Part shown: one piece after another, positions 27,361 to 35,873 of the stretch
Layout: every line of letters begins with the position of its first letter
How positions within the stretch are numbered: position 1 is the first letter of the stretch
Assembly (NCBI RefSeq): GCF_014773435.2
Contig: NZ_JACXAG020000001.1
Coordinates: 496,001 to 560,000, forward strand
Origin: Polycladospora coralii
GTDB lineage: Bacteria; Bacillota; Bacilli; Thermoactinomycetales; Thermoactinomycetaceae
DNA: 64,000 bases
Reading direction: 5' to 3'
The notes under the pieces: generated by a model
What the model was told of the DNA's origin: nothing
Database searches by the model: none
Seen by the model: only the letters and a program-made list of their open reading frames with translations
Program-made: the position numbers and the translations under genes

Positions 27361-28416
27361 TTACAAGGAACGTAATGTGACAGTTGGATCTGATTGTTGA
27401 TCTTTTCGTTGTTTAAAGGCATCAATAAGCGCGGGTACAATTTGAAAGAGATCCCCCACGATCTGATAATGTGCAATCTGAAAGATGGGTGCTTCGGGGT
27501 CTTTATTAATCGCAACGATATAATCTGAATTCGACATACCGACTGTATGCTGAACCGCTCCAGAAATCCCGATTGCAAAGTACAACTTAGGTCTAACAGT
27601 AAAGCCAGTCTGACCCACTTGATGTGCATGCTTAATCCAACCCGAATCCACGCAAGCACGACTAGCACCGACTTCCCCGCCTAAAACATCAGCAAGTTCT
27701 TGTAGCATTTGAAACGGTTCAGGGCCTCCAAGTCCCCGACCACCGGCAACAATAATGTCAGCTTCTTCTAGGTTGATACCGCTTTGCTTTTCAATAAAAC
27801 CCATCACTTGAGTGGCAATTTTTTCACCCTTCATCGGATTTTCGATCCGAATAATCTTGCCTGTTCGGGATGCATCTCGAGGGAGCGCTTGAAATACGCC
27901 TGCTCGCGCCGTAGCCATCTGAGGGCGATATTGTTTACACAAAATCGTAGCCATCATTTTTTCAGAGAAAGCTGGTCTACTCGCCAGCAATAACCGAGAA
28001 GGATGTGACTCAACATCAAGTTCAGTGGTATCTGCTGTCAGTCCTGTCGGTAAATGTGTGGCAATCGCACCTGCTAGATCTCGTCCTGTAGCAGAGGCTC
28101 CAAATAGACAGATTTCCGGTTTCACATTTTCAATCAGCTTTAAGGTGATTCTGCTATAAGGACGGGTACGATAATCTTTTAATTCAGGACCTTCACATAA
28201 ATACACTTGATCCGCACCATACCCTATCGCTTCATCAGCCAAATTTTCCACATGCTCTCCGATTACTAATGCCATGAGCGGCACTTCAAGCTTATCTGCT
28301 AACTTTTTTCCTGCTCCTAGTAATTGCCATGATACAGGTTTAGCCACACTTTCCCGTTGCTCGACAAATACCATTACACCACGATAATTTGACCAATCCG
28401 GCAGTTGGTTTGACAT
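27361..28416 (-). CDS. fixB: FixB-like electron transfer flavoprotein alpha subunit
   Basis: The 351-residue protein has the C-terminal FAD domain of ETF alpha: VAGGRGLGG, EVGASRACVDSGW, VGQTGFTVRPKLYFAIGISG and [15 protein letters not shown]. Compared with the EtfA at 39360 it has a longer N-terminal part typical of FixB. It pairs with FixA, whose stop is 23 bases upstream. The start ATG follows GGGGCTG. Confidence 0.88.
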   Translation of the reverse strand: MSNQLPDWSNYRGVMVFVEQRESVAKPVSWQLLGAGKKLADKLEVPLMALVIGEHVENLADEAIGYGADQVYLCEGPELKDYRTRPYSRITLKLIENVKPEICLFGASATGRDLAGAIATHLPTGLTADTTELDVESHPSRLLLASRPAFSEKMMATILCKQYRPQMATARAGVFQALPRDASRTGKIIRIENPMKGEKIATQVMGFIEKQSGINLEEADIIVAGGRGLGGPEPFQMLQELADVLGGEVGASRACVDSGWIKHAHQVGQTGFTVRPKLYFAIGISGAVQHTVGMSNSDYIVAINKDPEAPIFQIAHYQIVGDLFQIVPALIDAFKQRKDQQSDPTVTLRSL

Positions 28417-28439
28417 CTATTTCAGCCCCTGTTCTGCTT

Positions 28440-29249
28440 TTAGCTAATTTCATATAGTTTTGCAACCAATTGATTGGCCACTTCGGCTGGTGTTTCACCT
28501 TCTATCTTCTCACCCTCTATCTTGCGAATTTCTGGCACCCATGTTTTAGCTACAATTGTGGGTGAACCTTTCAGTCCAATCTTACTGATCTCCAGATCAG
28601 GAAAATCAGCAGTTGTCCATACAATCGGTTTGTACCTGGCTGCGCGAATCATGCCCGGGAGAGAAGCGCGCCTTACTTTATTTAACTCTTTGAGTGCTGT
28701 AAGTAGTACTGGAAACGAAGTTTCAACCACTTCAATTCCATCTTCTAAATGGCGATGTACACGTACCGTTTTTCGTTCTGGATTTACTTTAACCACATCG
28801 CCTACATAGGTTAACTGTTCTAAATCGAGCCGACATGCCACGCCTGGTCCTACTTGTCCTGTATCTCCGTCAAGTGTTTGTTTACCACAAAAAACCATAT
28901 CTGCAGGCCCCCACTTTTCTTCCACTTTTTGTATTGTTTTTGCTAATACATAGGATGTTGCCAAAGTGTCTGCGCCTGCAAACTTACGATCCGTAACCAA
29001 GACCGCTTCATCTGCCCCGAGGGAAATACATTCTTTGAGTGATTTTTCTGCTGGAGGAGGCCCCATCGTAACTACGGTAATACGCGCACCTAGTTCATCT
29101 TTTATTTGTAATGCAGCTTCCAGTCCGTGTAAGTCATAAAAGTTAACAATACTTGGTATCCCTTTACGAATTAAGGTATTGGTGTTGGGATCAATACGAA
29201 TTTCGCGACTATCCGGCACCTGCTTAATACATACGACAAGATGTAGCAT
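28440..29249 (-). CDS. fixA: FixA-like electron transfer flavoprotein beta subunit
   Basis: The 269-residue protein has the ETF beta pattern: LVVCIKQVPDSREIRIDP, GLEAALQIKDELGARITVVTMGPP, GADEAVLVTDRKFAGADTLATS and CGKQTLDGDTGQVGPGVA. In FixABCX the beta subunit binds NADH and the FAD that bifurcates electrons. First gene of the operon; GGAGGGG precedes ATG 29249. The organism has a second beta subunit (40363), so the two sets serve different partners. Confidence 0.88.
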   Translation of the reverse strand: MLHLVVCIKQVPDSREIRIDPNTNTLIRKGIPSIVNFYDLHGLEAALQIKDELGARITVVTMGPPPAEKSLKECISLGADEAVLVTDRKFAGADTLATSYVLAKTIQKVEEKWGPADMVFCGKQTLDGDTGQVGPGVACRLDLEQLTYVGDVVKVNPERKTVRVHRHLEDGIEVVETSFPVLLTALKELNKVRRASLPGMIRAARYKPIVWTTADFPDLEISKIGLKGSPTIVAKTWVPEIRKIEGEKIEGETPAEVANQLVAKLYEIS

Positions 29250-29382
29250 AACTGCCCCTCCAATAAATGTATAAAGTTAATATTTTAAATTATAAGAAAT
29301 TCAATTAGTTGTGTTGATTTGCATGTTTTTTTCATATGAAACATCGTGTATTTCTCTTCATTGATATAGTCCATATGAAGCA

Positions 29383-29748
29383 TTAAGCAAGATGAGCTTC
29401 TTCACCTGTCACCTGACGTAATTCATGATAAAGCCGTCTAGAAGTTAGACAATCGTTAAGGGAATGCGTTTCGAGTACGCGAGACACTTTGAGGGCAATA
29501 TCTAGTTTGTAAGTCTCCTCTGACTCGAAATAAGCAGAACGACACCAGAACGGCTTACTCCTACACACTGGATAAACCACTACCTTCCACCCAGCTTCTA
29601 ACCAGATCAGTGCAATTAACCAATGGCTTACATGGTTATACACAATGCCATCACTTTGGTTGAGTCGCATTAGCTTTACTTTATCAGCGTGACCGACTGG
29701 AATTTTTGATTTATCGTAAAAATCCCCCAAATAAGGCATCTCCTGCAT
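29383..29748 (-). CDS. Hypothetical protein
   Basis: A 121-residue protein starting MQEMPYLGDFYDKSKIPVGH at ATG 29748, placed by GGGGGGAAG upstream; a longer frame to 29781 lacks a site. The middle holds a hydrophobic, Trp-rich stretch (HWLIALIWLEAGWKVVVYPV) and two cysteines. I do not recognise a family. It precedes fixA on the same strand by 134 bases and could be co-transcribed with it. Confidence 0.5.
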   Translation of the reverse strand: MQEMPYLGDFYDKSKIPVGHADKVKLMRLNQSDGIVYNHVSHWLIALIWLEAGWKVVVYPVCRSKPFWCRSAYFESEETYKLDIALKVSRVLETHSLNDCLTSRRLYHELRQVTGEEAHLA

Positions 29749-30038
29749 ACACTTCCCCCCTATATTGAATGATCTGCTCACTTTAATATTCTATTAATTA
29801 GACTCGCGATTATGAAAGGCATGATCATTCTGACTTTAGATATCTTACATAGTTTGCATGAAAGAGGACAGTATATTACTTATTGTACACTATTTTAGTC
29901 TATTGATTAATAGTTGATTTACAGAAAAAACGCAAAATTTTTTTTAGTGAACACTTTTCAGAATGTGGAGGAGACTCTACTTCACCTGGTTAAAAATGGA
30001 AAGCGGATGCAAAATCGGTTTGCACGAGTTAAATGATG
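29749..30038. other. AT-rich intergenic stretch
   Basis: No open frame with a ribosome site and no strong hairpin is seen before the sdh terminator. It should contain the promoter of the 29383-29748 gene. Confidence 0.4.
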
Positions 30039-30078
30039 AAAATAGAGCTGTTGCGTGGACACGCAACAGCTCTATTTT
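30039..30078 (-). terminator. Terminator of the sdh operon
   Basis: A perfect 18-bp stem (AAAATAGAGCTGTTGCGT and its complement) with a four-base loop, just after the sdhB stop; ends in TTTT on either strand. Confidence 0.85.
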
Positions 30079-30089
30079 GGGTGATTTCA

Positions 30090-30842
30090 CTAAAAGGTTA
30101 GCCACTTCTTAAACATATGTTTGGTTGCTTCACGATTGGTTGCTGCAATCGCTGTCGTAAGCGGGATTCCTTTCGGACACGCTTGTACACAGTTTTGCGA
30201 GTTTCCACATTCTTGTAAGCCACCATCATCTAGCAAGGCATCCATACGCTCATCTTTATTCATTTTACCGGTTGGATGGGAATTAAAGAGTTGCACTTGT
30301 CCTACAGCAAACGGACCAATGAAGTTGGAATCACTATTCACATTAGGGCATGCTTGCAAGCATACGCCACATGTCATACATTTGGATAACTCATAGCGCC
30401 ATTGCCGATCAATCTCCGCTTGGCGAGGTGCAGGCCCTAAATCGTATGACCCATCAATTGGAATCCAAGCTTTCACTCGTTTTAACGCATCAAACATGCG
30501 ACCGCGATCAATCACTAGGTCACGCATCACTGGGAAGGTTTGCATCGGTTCTACTCGAATCGGTTGCGTCAACTTATCAATTAAGGCTGTACATGCTTGT
30601 CGCGGCTTACCGTTGATCACCATAGAACAAGCTCCGCACACTTCCTCCAAACAGTTTGACTCCCATTGAATCGGAGCCACTTTATCTCCATTACTGTTTA
30701 CTGGGTTCCGCTGAATCTCCATGAAAGCAGAGATGATGTTCATATTTTTACGATATGGGATATGAAACTCTTCTTTATACGGGGCAGTATCAGGACCATC
30801 TTGTCGGGTCACAATGAGATGTACAGTGGTTTGTTCACTCAT
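30090..30842 (-). CDS. sdhB: Succinate dehydrogenase iron-sulphur subunit
   Basis: The 250-residue subunit carries three iron-sulphur centres between flavin and quinone. The [2Fe-2S] site is CLEEVCGACSMVINGKPRQAC in pattern, the [4Fe-4S] site CMTCGVCLQACP and the third site CGNSQNCVQACPKGIP. It is similar to the Bacillus enzyme. Its ATG overlaps the sdhA stop by four bases. It acts on the cytoplasmic face of the membrane bound to SdhA and SdhC. Confidence 0.95.
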   Translation of the reverse strand: MSEQTTVHLIVTRQDGPDTAPYKEEFHIPYRKNMNIISAFMEIQRNPVNSNGDKVAPIQWESNCLEEVCGACSMVINGKPRQACTALIDKLTQPIRVEPMQTFPVMRDLVIDRGRMFDALKRVKAWIPIDGSYDLGPAPRQAEIDRQWRYELSKCMTCGVCLQACPNVNSDSNFIGPFAVGQVQLFNSHPTGKMNKDERMDALLDDGGLQECGNSQNCVQACPKGIPLTTAIAATNREATKHMFKKWLTF

Positions 30843-32599
30843 TTTTTGTCACTCCCCTCTTTGGAAACCGCATAGTTACGTAGACGTGGTTTAATGAGGG
30901 ATACATCTACATCTTCGTATTCAAACGCTGGGCCTTCAGGTGTATATTTTGCTTTAGTGGTTTTAAGGAAGTTCTCATCATCACGATCAGGGAAGTCTGG
31001 TTTATAATGCGCACCACGACTTTCATCACGCTTTAATGCGCCTATGGTAACCACACGAGCTAGTTGAAGCATATTCCAGAGATGACGCGTGAATGGACCC
31101 GCTTGGTTACTCCATTTACTGGTGTCGATCATACTAATATTTTGGTAACGCTCCATCAGCTCTTGAATCTTTTGGTCTGTTTTTTCAAGACGATCGTTGT
31201 AGCGAACAACTGTCACATTGTCAGTCATCCATTCACCTAATTCTTTATGAATCACATATGCGTTTTCAGTACCGTCCATTTGCATGAGGTTATCGTATTT
31301 TTCTTGTTCCAAGTTTACTTGTTGATTCATAAATTCGGTTGGTAGATCATCCGTACTCTTATCTAAACCTCTTATATATTCAATGGCTTTTGGCCCCGTA
31401 ATCAGTCCACCATAAATGCAGGAGAGCAATGAATTAGCTCCTAGACGGTTAGCTCCGTGGTATTGGTACTCACATTCTCCAGCCGCAAACAAACCTGGTA
31501 TATTCGTCATCTGATTAAAGTCCACCCATAATCCGCCCATAGAGTAATGTACAGCTGGGAAGATTTTCATTGGAACTTTACGAGGATCTTCACCCATGAA
31601 TTTCTCGTAAATCTCAATAATACCACCTAGTTTAATGTCGAGTTCTTTGGGGTCTTTGTGAGATAGATCTAAGTAGACCATATTTTCACCATTAATCCCA
31701 AGCTTCATATCAACACAAACTTTGAATATCGCACGTGTCGCGATGTCACGAGGCACTAGATTGCCATATGCAGGATACATTTCTTCCAAGAAATACCAAG
31801 GTTTACCATCTTTATAAGTCCAAACACGTCCACCTTCACCGCGAGCTGATTCGGACATTAAACGTAACTTGTCATCTCCTGGGATAGCAGTCGGATGAAC
31901 TTGGATAAATTCACCGTTTGCATAGTAAGCACCTTGTTGATATACCGCCGAAGCTGCTGTTCCGGTATTAATCATCGAGTTGGTAGATTTCCCAAACATG
32001 ATACCAGGACCACCAGTTGCCAAGATCACTGCATCAGCTGTAAAACCTTTGATTTCACCACTGCGTAAGTCTTGTGCGACAATACCGCGACAACGACCTT
32101 CATCATCTTTGGCTATGCTAACAAACTCCCAGTGCTCATACTTCGTTACTTTTCCTTCTACTTCATAACGACGTACTTGCTCATCTAATGCATATAACAA
32201 TTGTTGTCCGGTCGTTGCACCTGCAAACGCCGTCCGGTGGTGTTTCGTTCCCCCAAAGCGGCGGAAATCAATTAAACCTTCTGGTGTACGGTTAAAGGGT
32301 ACGCCCATTCGATCCATCAAGTTAATAATACCTGGTGCTGCTTCACACATTGCTTTCACAGGAGGTTGATTGGCGAGAAAGTCTCCCCCATAAATCGTGT
32401 CATCAAAGTGTTCCCATGGTGAATCACCTTCACCTTTGGTATTTACTGCACCGTTAATCCCACCTTGTGCGCATACAGAGTGAGAGCGCTTAACGGGGAC
32501 AATTGAAAATAGCTCTACATTTGCACCAGTTTCAGCTGATTTTAATGCTGCTGCTAAACCAGCTAAACCGCCACCAACAATAATTATTTTTTCATTCAT
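30839..32599 (-). CDS. sdhA: Succinate dehydrogenase flavoprotein subunit
   Basis: The 586-residue protein, the same length as B. subtilis SdhA, oxidises succinate with covalently bound FAD. Visible marks are the FAD fold IIVGGGLAGLAAALKSAE, the flavin histidine in RSHSVCAQGGING, the active-site segments FGGTKHHRTAFAG and ESARGEGGRV, and NSLLSCIYGG. Start 32599 follows GGGAG; the frame to 32653 starts inside sdhC and is rejected. It sits 16 bases after the sdhC stop. Confidence 0.95.
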   Translation of the reverse strand: MNEKIIIVGGGLAGLAAALKSAETGANVELFSIVPVKRSHSVCAQGGINGAVNTKGEGDSPWEHFDDTIYGGDFLANQPPVKAMCEAAPGIINLMDRMGVPFNRTPEGLIDFRRFGGTKHHRTAFAGATTGQQLLYALDEQVRRYEVEGKVTKYEHWEFVSIAKDDEGRCRGIVAQDLRSGEIKGFTADAVILATGGPGIMFGKSTNSMINTGTAASAVYQQGAYYANGEFIQVHPTAIPGDDKLRLMSESARGEGGRVWTYKDGKPWYFLEEMYPAYGNLVPRDIATRAIFKVCVDMKLGINGENMVYLDLSHKDPKELDIKLGGIIEIYEKFMGEDPRKVPMKIFPAVHYSMGGLWVDFNQMTNIPGLFAAGECEYQYHGANRLGANSLLSCIYGGLITGPKAIEYIRGLDKSTDDLPTEFMNQQVNLEQEKYDNLMQMDGTENAYVIHKELGEWMTDNVTVVRYNDRLEKTDQKIQELMERYQNISMIDTSKWSNQAGPFTRHLWNMLQLARVVTIGALKRDESRGAHYKPDFPDRDDENFLKTTKAKYTPEGPAFEYEDVDVSLIKPRLRNYAVSKEGSDKK

Positions 32600-32615
32600 T
32601 GGCAAGTGCTCCCTT

Positions 32616-33263
32616 CTACTGTGCCAACTGAGTTGCAAAACTTGGATCGGCAAAAGCGATTACTGCGCTTACACCTAGATAGGAAACCATGACAAAAACG
32701 ACTGCCCATACATAGGTAGAAACACGCTGTGCACGTGGACCAATCGTAATTCCCCAACTGACGAGGAAAGACCACATGCCGTTGCTGAAATGAAAAACAG
32801 CCGCAATAATTGCAATAATATAGATGACAACCACAATTGGATTACTTAAAATGCCTGCCATATGTTCAGTCAGATCAGCTGCACTCAGATTATGGATTTC
32901 TTTATAAATGCGTGTCTCCCACAAATGCCACATTACAAAAACAAGTGTAATCACACCTGTCACGCGTTGTAACATAAACATATAGTTTCGAAATGTACCG
33001 AAGTTGTTTACATTATTCTTTGCTTGGAAAGCAATATACAATCCATAAATCCCATGGTACATTAAAGGTAAAAAGATACCAAAAATTTCTAAAGCCGTTA
33101 AAAACGGCATTCCCCACAGCCATTCCACTTGTTCCGTAAAAGCTTGTGCTCCTTCAGTTGCCTTGTAATTTACAAATAAATGTTCGACTAAAAAAAAGCC
33201 GACCGGTATCACACCCAACAGTGAATGTAACCGACGGTTAAAAAAACTGCGCTTGGTGCCCAT
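32616..33263 (-). CDS. sdhC: Succinate dehydrogenase cytochrome b558 subunit
   Basis: The 215-residue protein is the single membrane anchor of the Bacillus-type enzyme, with five membrane segments and conserved histidines for two haems (HSLLGVIPVGFFLVEH, MYHGIYG, MWHLWE, VFHFSNG). It passes electrons to menaquinone. It is the first gene of sdhC-A-B. Upstream lies a short palindrome GCAGAACAATTCTGC (33291-33305) that could be an operator or leader hairpin. Confidence 0.93.
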   Translation of the reverse strand: MGTKRSFFNRRLHSLLGVIPVGFFLVEHLFVNYKATEGAQAFTEQVEWLWGMPFLTALEIFGIFLPLMYHGIYGLYIAFQAKNNVNNFGTFRNYMFMLQRVTGVITLVFVMWHLWETRIYKEIHNLSAADLTEHMAGILSNPIVVVIYIIAIIAAVFHFSNGMWSFLVSWGITIGPRAQRVSTYVWAVVFVMVSYLGVSAVIAFADPSFATQLAQ

Positions 33264-33418
33264 CTTATGCCTCCAATCTCAGACTAAATTGCAGAACAAT
33301 TCTGCTCATAAAGCTATCGTCAAACCACAGTGTTTATTGTACTCCCAATTTCAATTCATAGTCAAGAAATCGACATGAATCAGTAAAGAAAACTTGCTAA
33401 CTGATAAGCATTTTCACT

Positions 33419-33459
33419 AAAAAAGCAAAAGGGAAAGCGTACATGCATTCCCTTTTGCT
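33419..33459 (-). terminator. Terminator of the SCP2-domain gene
   Basis: AGCAAAAGGGAA/TTCCCTTTTGCT stem followed on the minus strand by TTTTTT. Confidence 0.85.
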
Positions 33460-33470
33460 TGAAAGTTATG

Positions 33471-33791
33471 TTAGGCATAGTTCTTTAAGACAGATTGCAA
33501 CTTCAATGCTTGACCCAGTTCCCCTTGCAATTTAATTTTACCCATCATAAAAGCAGTTGTAGGATTTAAGTTCCCCTCTACCAGCTTTACAAAGTTCTCA
33601 TCACTCATTATCATCGTACAACTAGCATCCCATTCATTTCCTTCTATGTACTCGGCCTTCCCATCAACAAAGCGAACTTGGTAAGTTCCACTCGTTAAAT
33701 CTAATTGAAAAGTTGAGTTCATATTTTTTATTCCCTCAGGGTTTGCATTTACTTTTGTTACTAGATCCGAAATAACTGTTTGTACCGACAT
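33471..33791 (-). CDS. SCP2 sterol-binding-domain protein
   Basis: The 106-residue protein is a single SCP2-like lipid-binding domain: FQLDLTSGTYQVRFVDGKAEY, DASCTMIMSDENFVKLVEG, and the typical end FMMGKIKLQGELGQALKLQSVL. Such proteins bind fatty acyl or sterol-like ligands in the cytoplasm. Start 33791 follows GGAGGAG. It is a single-gene unit; the fatty-acid genes at 38.8-43.6 kb make a lipid role reasonable. Confidence 0.88.
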   Translation of the reverse strand: MSVQTVISDLVTKVNANPEGIKNMNSTFQLDLTSGTYQVRFVDGKAEYIEGNEWDASCTMIMSDENFVKLVEGNLNPTTAFMMGKIKLQGELGQALKLQSVLKNYA

Positions 33792-34005
33792 CTTTTTCTC
33801 CTCCAATGGTTTAAATTCGTATAAACAAATCTATCGTACTACAATTCAGCAGGTCTGTCAGAAAAAATCTACAGAAAGATTCGGGAAGTGTATCTTGAGC
33901 GCCACCCTTTACTAAAGGGTTTGGTGAAAGGGCATGACGAGGTTTCAAATGGATCAATCATATGAGTCGACATCCTTGATGTCACCATTTAGCAATAAGG
34001 TGAAC

Positions 34006-34034
34006 TTGGCAGACGTGCTTTTCAGCGTTATAAT
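34006..34034 (+). promoter_or_regulatory. SigmaA promoter of tatA
   Basis: TTGGCA (34006-34011), 17 bases, TATAAT (34029-34034), 46 bases before the tatA start. Confidence 0.7.
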
Positions 34035-34079
34035 GTAGTGTAAATAGGTGAAAAATATCTCCTAATGGAGCGTGATAGA

Positions 34080-34265
34080 ATGCCAAGTATGATTGGAATC
34101 CCAGGACTTATCCTCATACTGCTCATCGCCTTGTTACTATTTGGGCCTAAGAAATTACCCGCTCTCGGACGTGCGACAGGGCAGACCCTAAAAAACTTTA
34201 GGGAAGCCGTAACGGGTAAAGATGATGAGAAAGAAAAAGAAAAAGAACCTGCGACAAAAGTATAA
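34080..34265 (+). CDS. tatA: Twin-arginine translocase subunit TatA
   Basis: The 61-residue protein has the TatA layout: a short N-terminal membrane helix (IGIPGLILILLIALLLFGPKK), the hinge FGPKKLPALGR, an amphipathic helix and an acidic-basic tail. TatA forms the pore for folded twin-arginine substrates. No tatC is in the window. Start 34080 follows GGAG by nine bases; the codon at 34065 is upstream of that site. Confidence 0.92.
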   Translation: MPSMIGIPGLILILLIALLLFGPKKLPALGRATGQTLKNFREAVTGKDDEKEKEKEPATKV

Positions 34266-34277
34266 TGAAACATTACA

Positions 34278-34305
34278 CAAGCCTAACGACCCACTGTTAG
34301 GCTTG
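34278..34305. terminator. Terminator between convergent tatA and the desaturase-like gene
   Basis: AAGCCTAAC/GTTAGGCTT stem; it overlaps the end of the minus-strand gene stopping at 34297. Confidence 0.65.
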
Positions 34306-35745
34306 TACTACTTTTTGAGAAAGATCAAATCCGATCATATCACTCACATGTATGCCACTTATAACTGAAAGGGTCGTCGTACTGCCAGGTCGCGTTGTGC
34401 CTCCTGTATAATAGAGACCCTCTAATTTTTGATCACGAAGAGATGGACTAAAAAAAGCTTTTATTCCATGATAGGCCATTCCACTTAACGCCCCTCGATA
34501 TGATCCTGTCCAACTTTCCAATTCCTTTGGACCGAACATTAACTCCGTTTCAATCTGATTGGCCAGTCCCTCTAGCTGCCACTCGGTTTCTAATTGATAT
34601 ACCAATTGCGCTTTGTATTGTTTGTAATCAGGGATCCTTTGATCTTGAAATCCTCGAGCCGGTACAGGAACAGTGATACACAAGCTATTTCCATTTAAAG
34701 TTTGTACATCGATTGCTGGCGTTAACGGCCATTCACCACGTTCAAATATGTCGACAAACTCTCTCCCAATCTGCTCTGGATAAAACACATTGTGATGGAT
34801 CAGATGGTCATACTCTTTTTTTATTCCTAACAGACAGATAAATTTAGATGAACTTAGTTTTTCCTCATCGGTAAGAAGGTGCTTTCGTTTTAATAATGTG
34901 GCTTGCGCCGTCAGCGTGTCTACATTGGAGACTACAAAATCAGCTTCCCATTTTTGTTCGCTTGAACGAACACCTACAACACGCTCGTCTTTCACTAATA
35001 TCTCATCTACTTGACACGCTTTATGTATCGTGACCCCGACTTGTTGTGCTAATTTCTCTAATGCAACAATTAACTGCCACATTCCTCCTCTCACTTGATA
35101 GGTTCCTTGTGTTAACTCTAGGTAACCGATCATTGCACCCAATGCGGGCATTTTGAAGGGGGATGCATTCATATAATCCGCGTAACGATTCATCATACCA
35201 ATAAGACGTGGGTCGTCAAAAAAATAGCGATGTAAACGATCCATTGATTGAAATGGATGAAAGGATAACCACGCTTTCATCCCCTTTAATGAGAGCAGAT
35301 CTTGCCAAGAAAAGAGTGGATTGTTTAGCCAATACGCCTCCACACCTTTATAAATGGATTGCAAGCGATTTAAATAATCGATAAAACCTAAGCGATCTTC
35401 AAGTGAAAAATACTTAAGTTGATATGCCATATGATCTGGATTTGCGGTGAGGTCAATCACTTGGCTATTATGAAAAAAGTGACGACTATTTACAGATAAG
35501 GGTACAAAATCTAAAGTTTCAGTAAGTCGTTGCCCTGCGTCATGAAATACTTGTTCAATTACCCATGGCATCGAAATCGGAGTAGCACCAATCTCAAACA
35601 CATGCTTCCCTTCTTCAATCCGCCGAATTTGCCCTCCTAATTGATCTTGTTTTTCCAATAATGTCACAGCATTTCCATCTAGCGCTAAACGTATCGCTGA
35701 TACCAGACCCGCTATGCCACCACCAATCACAATGCCTTGATTCAT
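34297..35745 (-). CDS. Phytoene desaturase/CrtN-type FAD-dependent oxidoreductase
   Basis: The 482-residue flavoprotein starts with IVIGGGIAGLVSAIRLALDG and LLEKQDQLGGQIRR, the FAD fold of the amine-oxidase/phytoene desaturase superfamily. It ends with LEGLYYTGGTTRPGSTTTLSVISG, typical of CrtI/CrtN-like enzymes (GGGTHPGGG-like region). No other carotenoid gene is near, so the substrate is uncertain. The start ATG 35745 follows AAAGGAGAAAAC. It is downstream of uvrC with a hairpin between. Confidence 0.8.
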   Translation of the reverse strand: MNQGIVIGGGIAGLVSAIRLALDGNAVTLLEKQDQLGGQIRRIEEGKHVFEIGATPISMPWVIEQVFHDAGQRLTETLDFVPLSVNSRHFFHNSQVIDLTANPDHMAYQLKYFSLEDRLGFIDYLNRLQSIYKGVEAYWLNNPLFSWQDLLSLKGMKAWLSFHPFQSMDRLHRYFFDDPRLIGMMNRYADYMNASPFKMPALGAMIGYLELTQGTYQVRGGMWQLIVALEKLAQQVGVTIHKACQVDEILVKDERVVGVRSSEQKWEADFVVSNVDTLTAQATLLKRKHLLTDEEKLSSSKFICLLGIKKEYDHLIHHNVFYPEQIGREFVDIFERGEWPLTPAIDVQTLNGNSLCITVPVPARGFQDQRIPDYKQYKAQLVYQLETEWQLEGLANQIETELMFGPKELESWTGSYRGALSGMAYHGIKAFFSPSLRDQKLEGLYYTGGTTRPGSTTTLSVISGIHVSDMIGFDLSQKVVQA

Positions 35746-35773
35746 TACTGTTTTCTCCTTTTGTATGAGGTCT

Positions 35774-35817
35774 TTATCATCCGTCGTGCAGAGACGGTTT
35801 ACACGACGGATGATAAA
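35774..35817. terminator. Hairpin after uvrC
   Basis: TTATCATCCGTCGTG and its complement form a 15-bp stem between uvrC and the desaturase-like gene; the U-tract is short. Confidence 0.55.
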
Positions 35818-35873
35818 CGATCAGGCATGTCCATTTGCATTAAATCGCCATAATAAGTCGCCTCGTATGTTAG

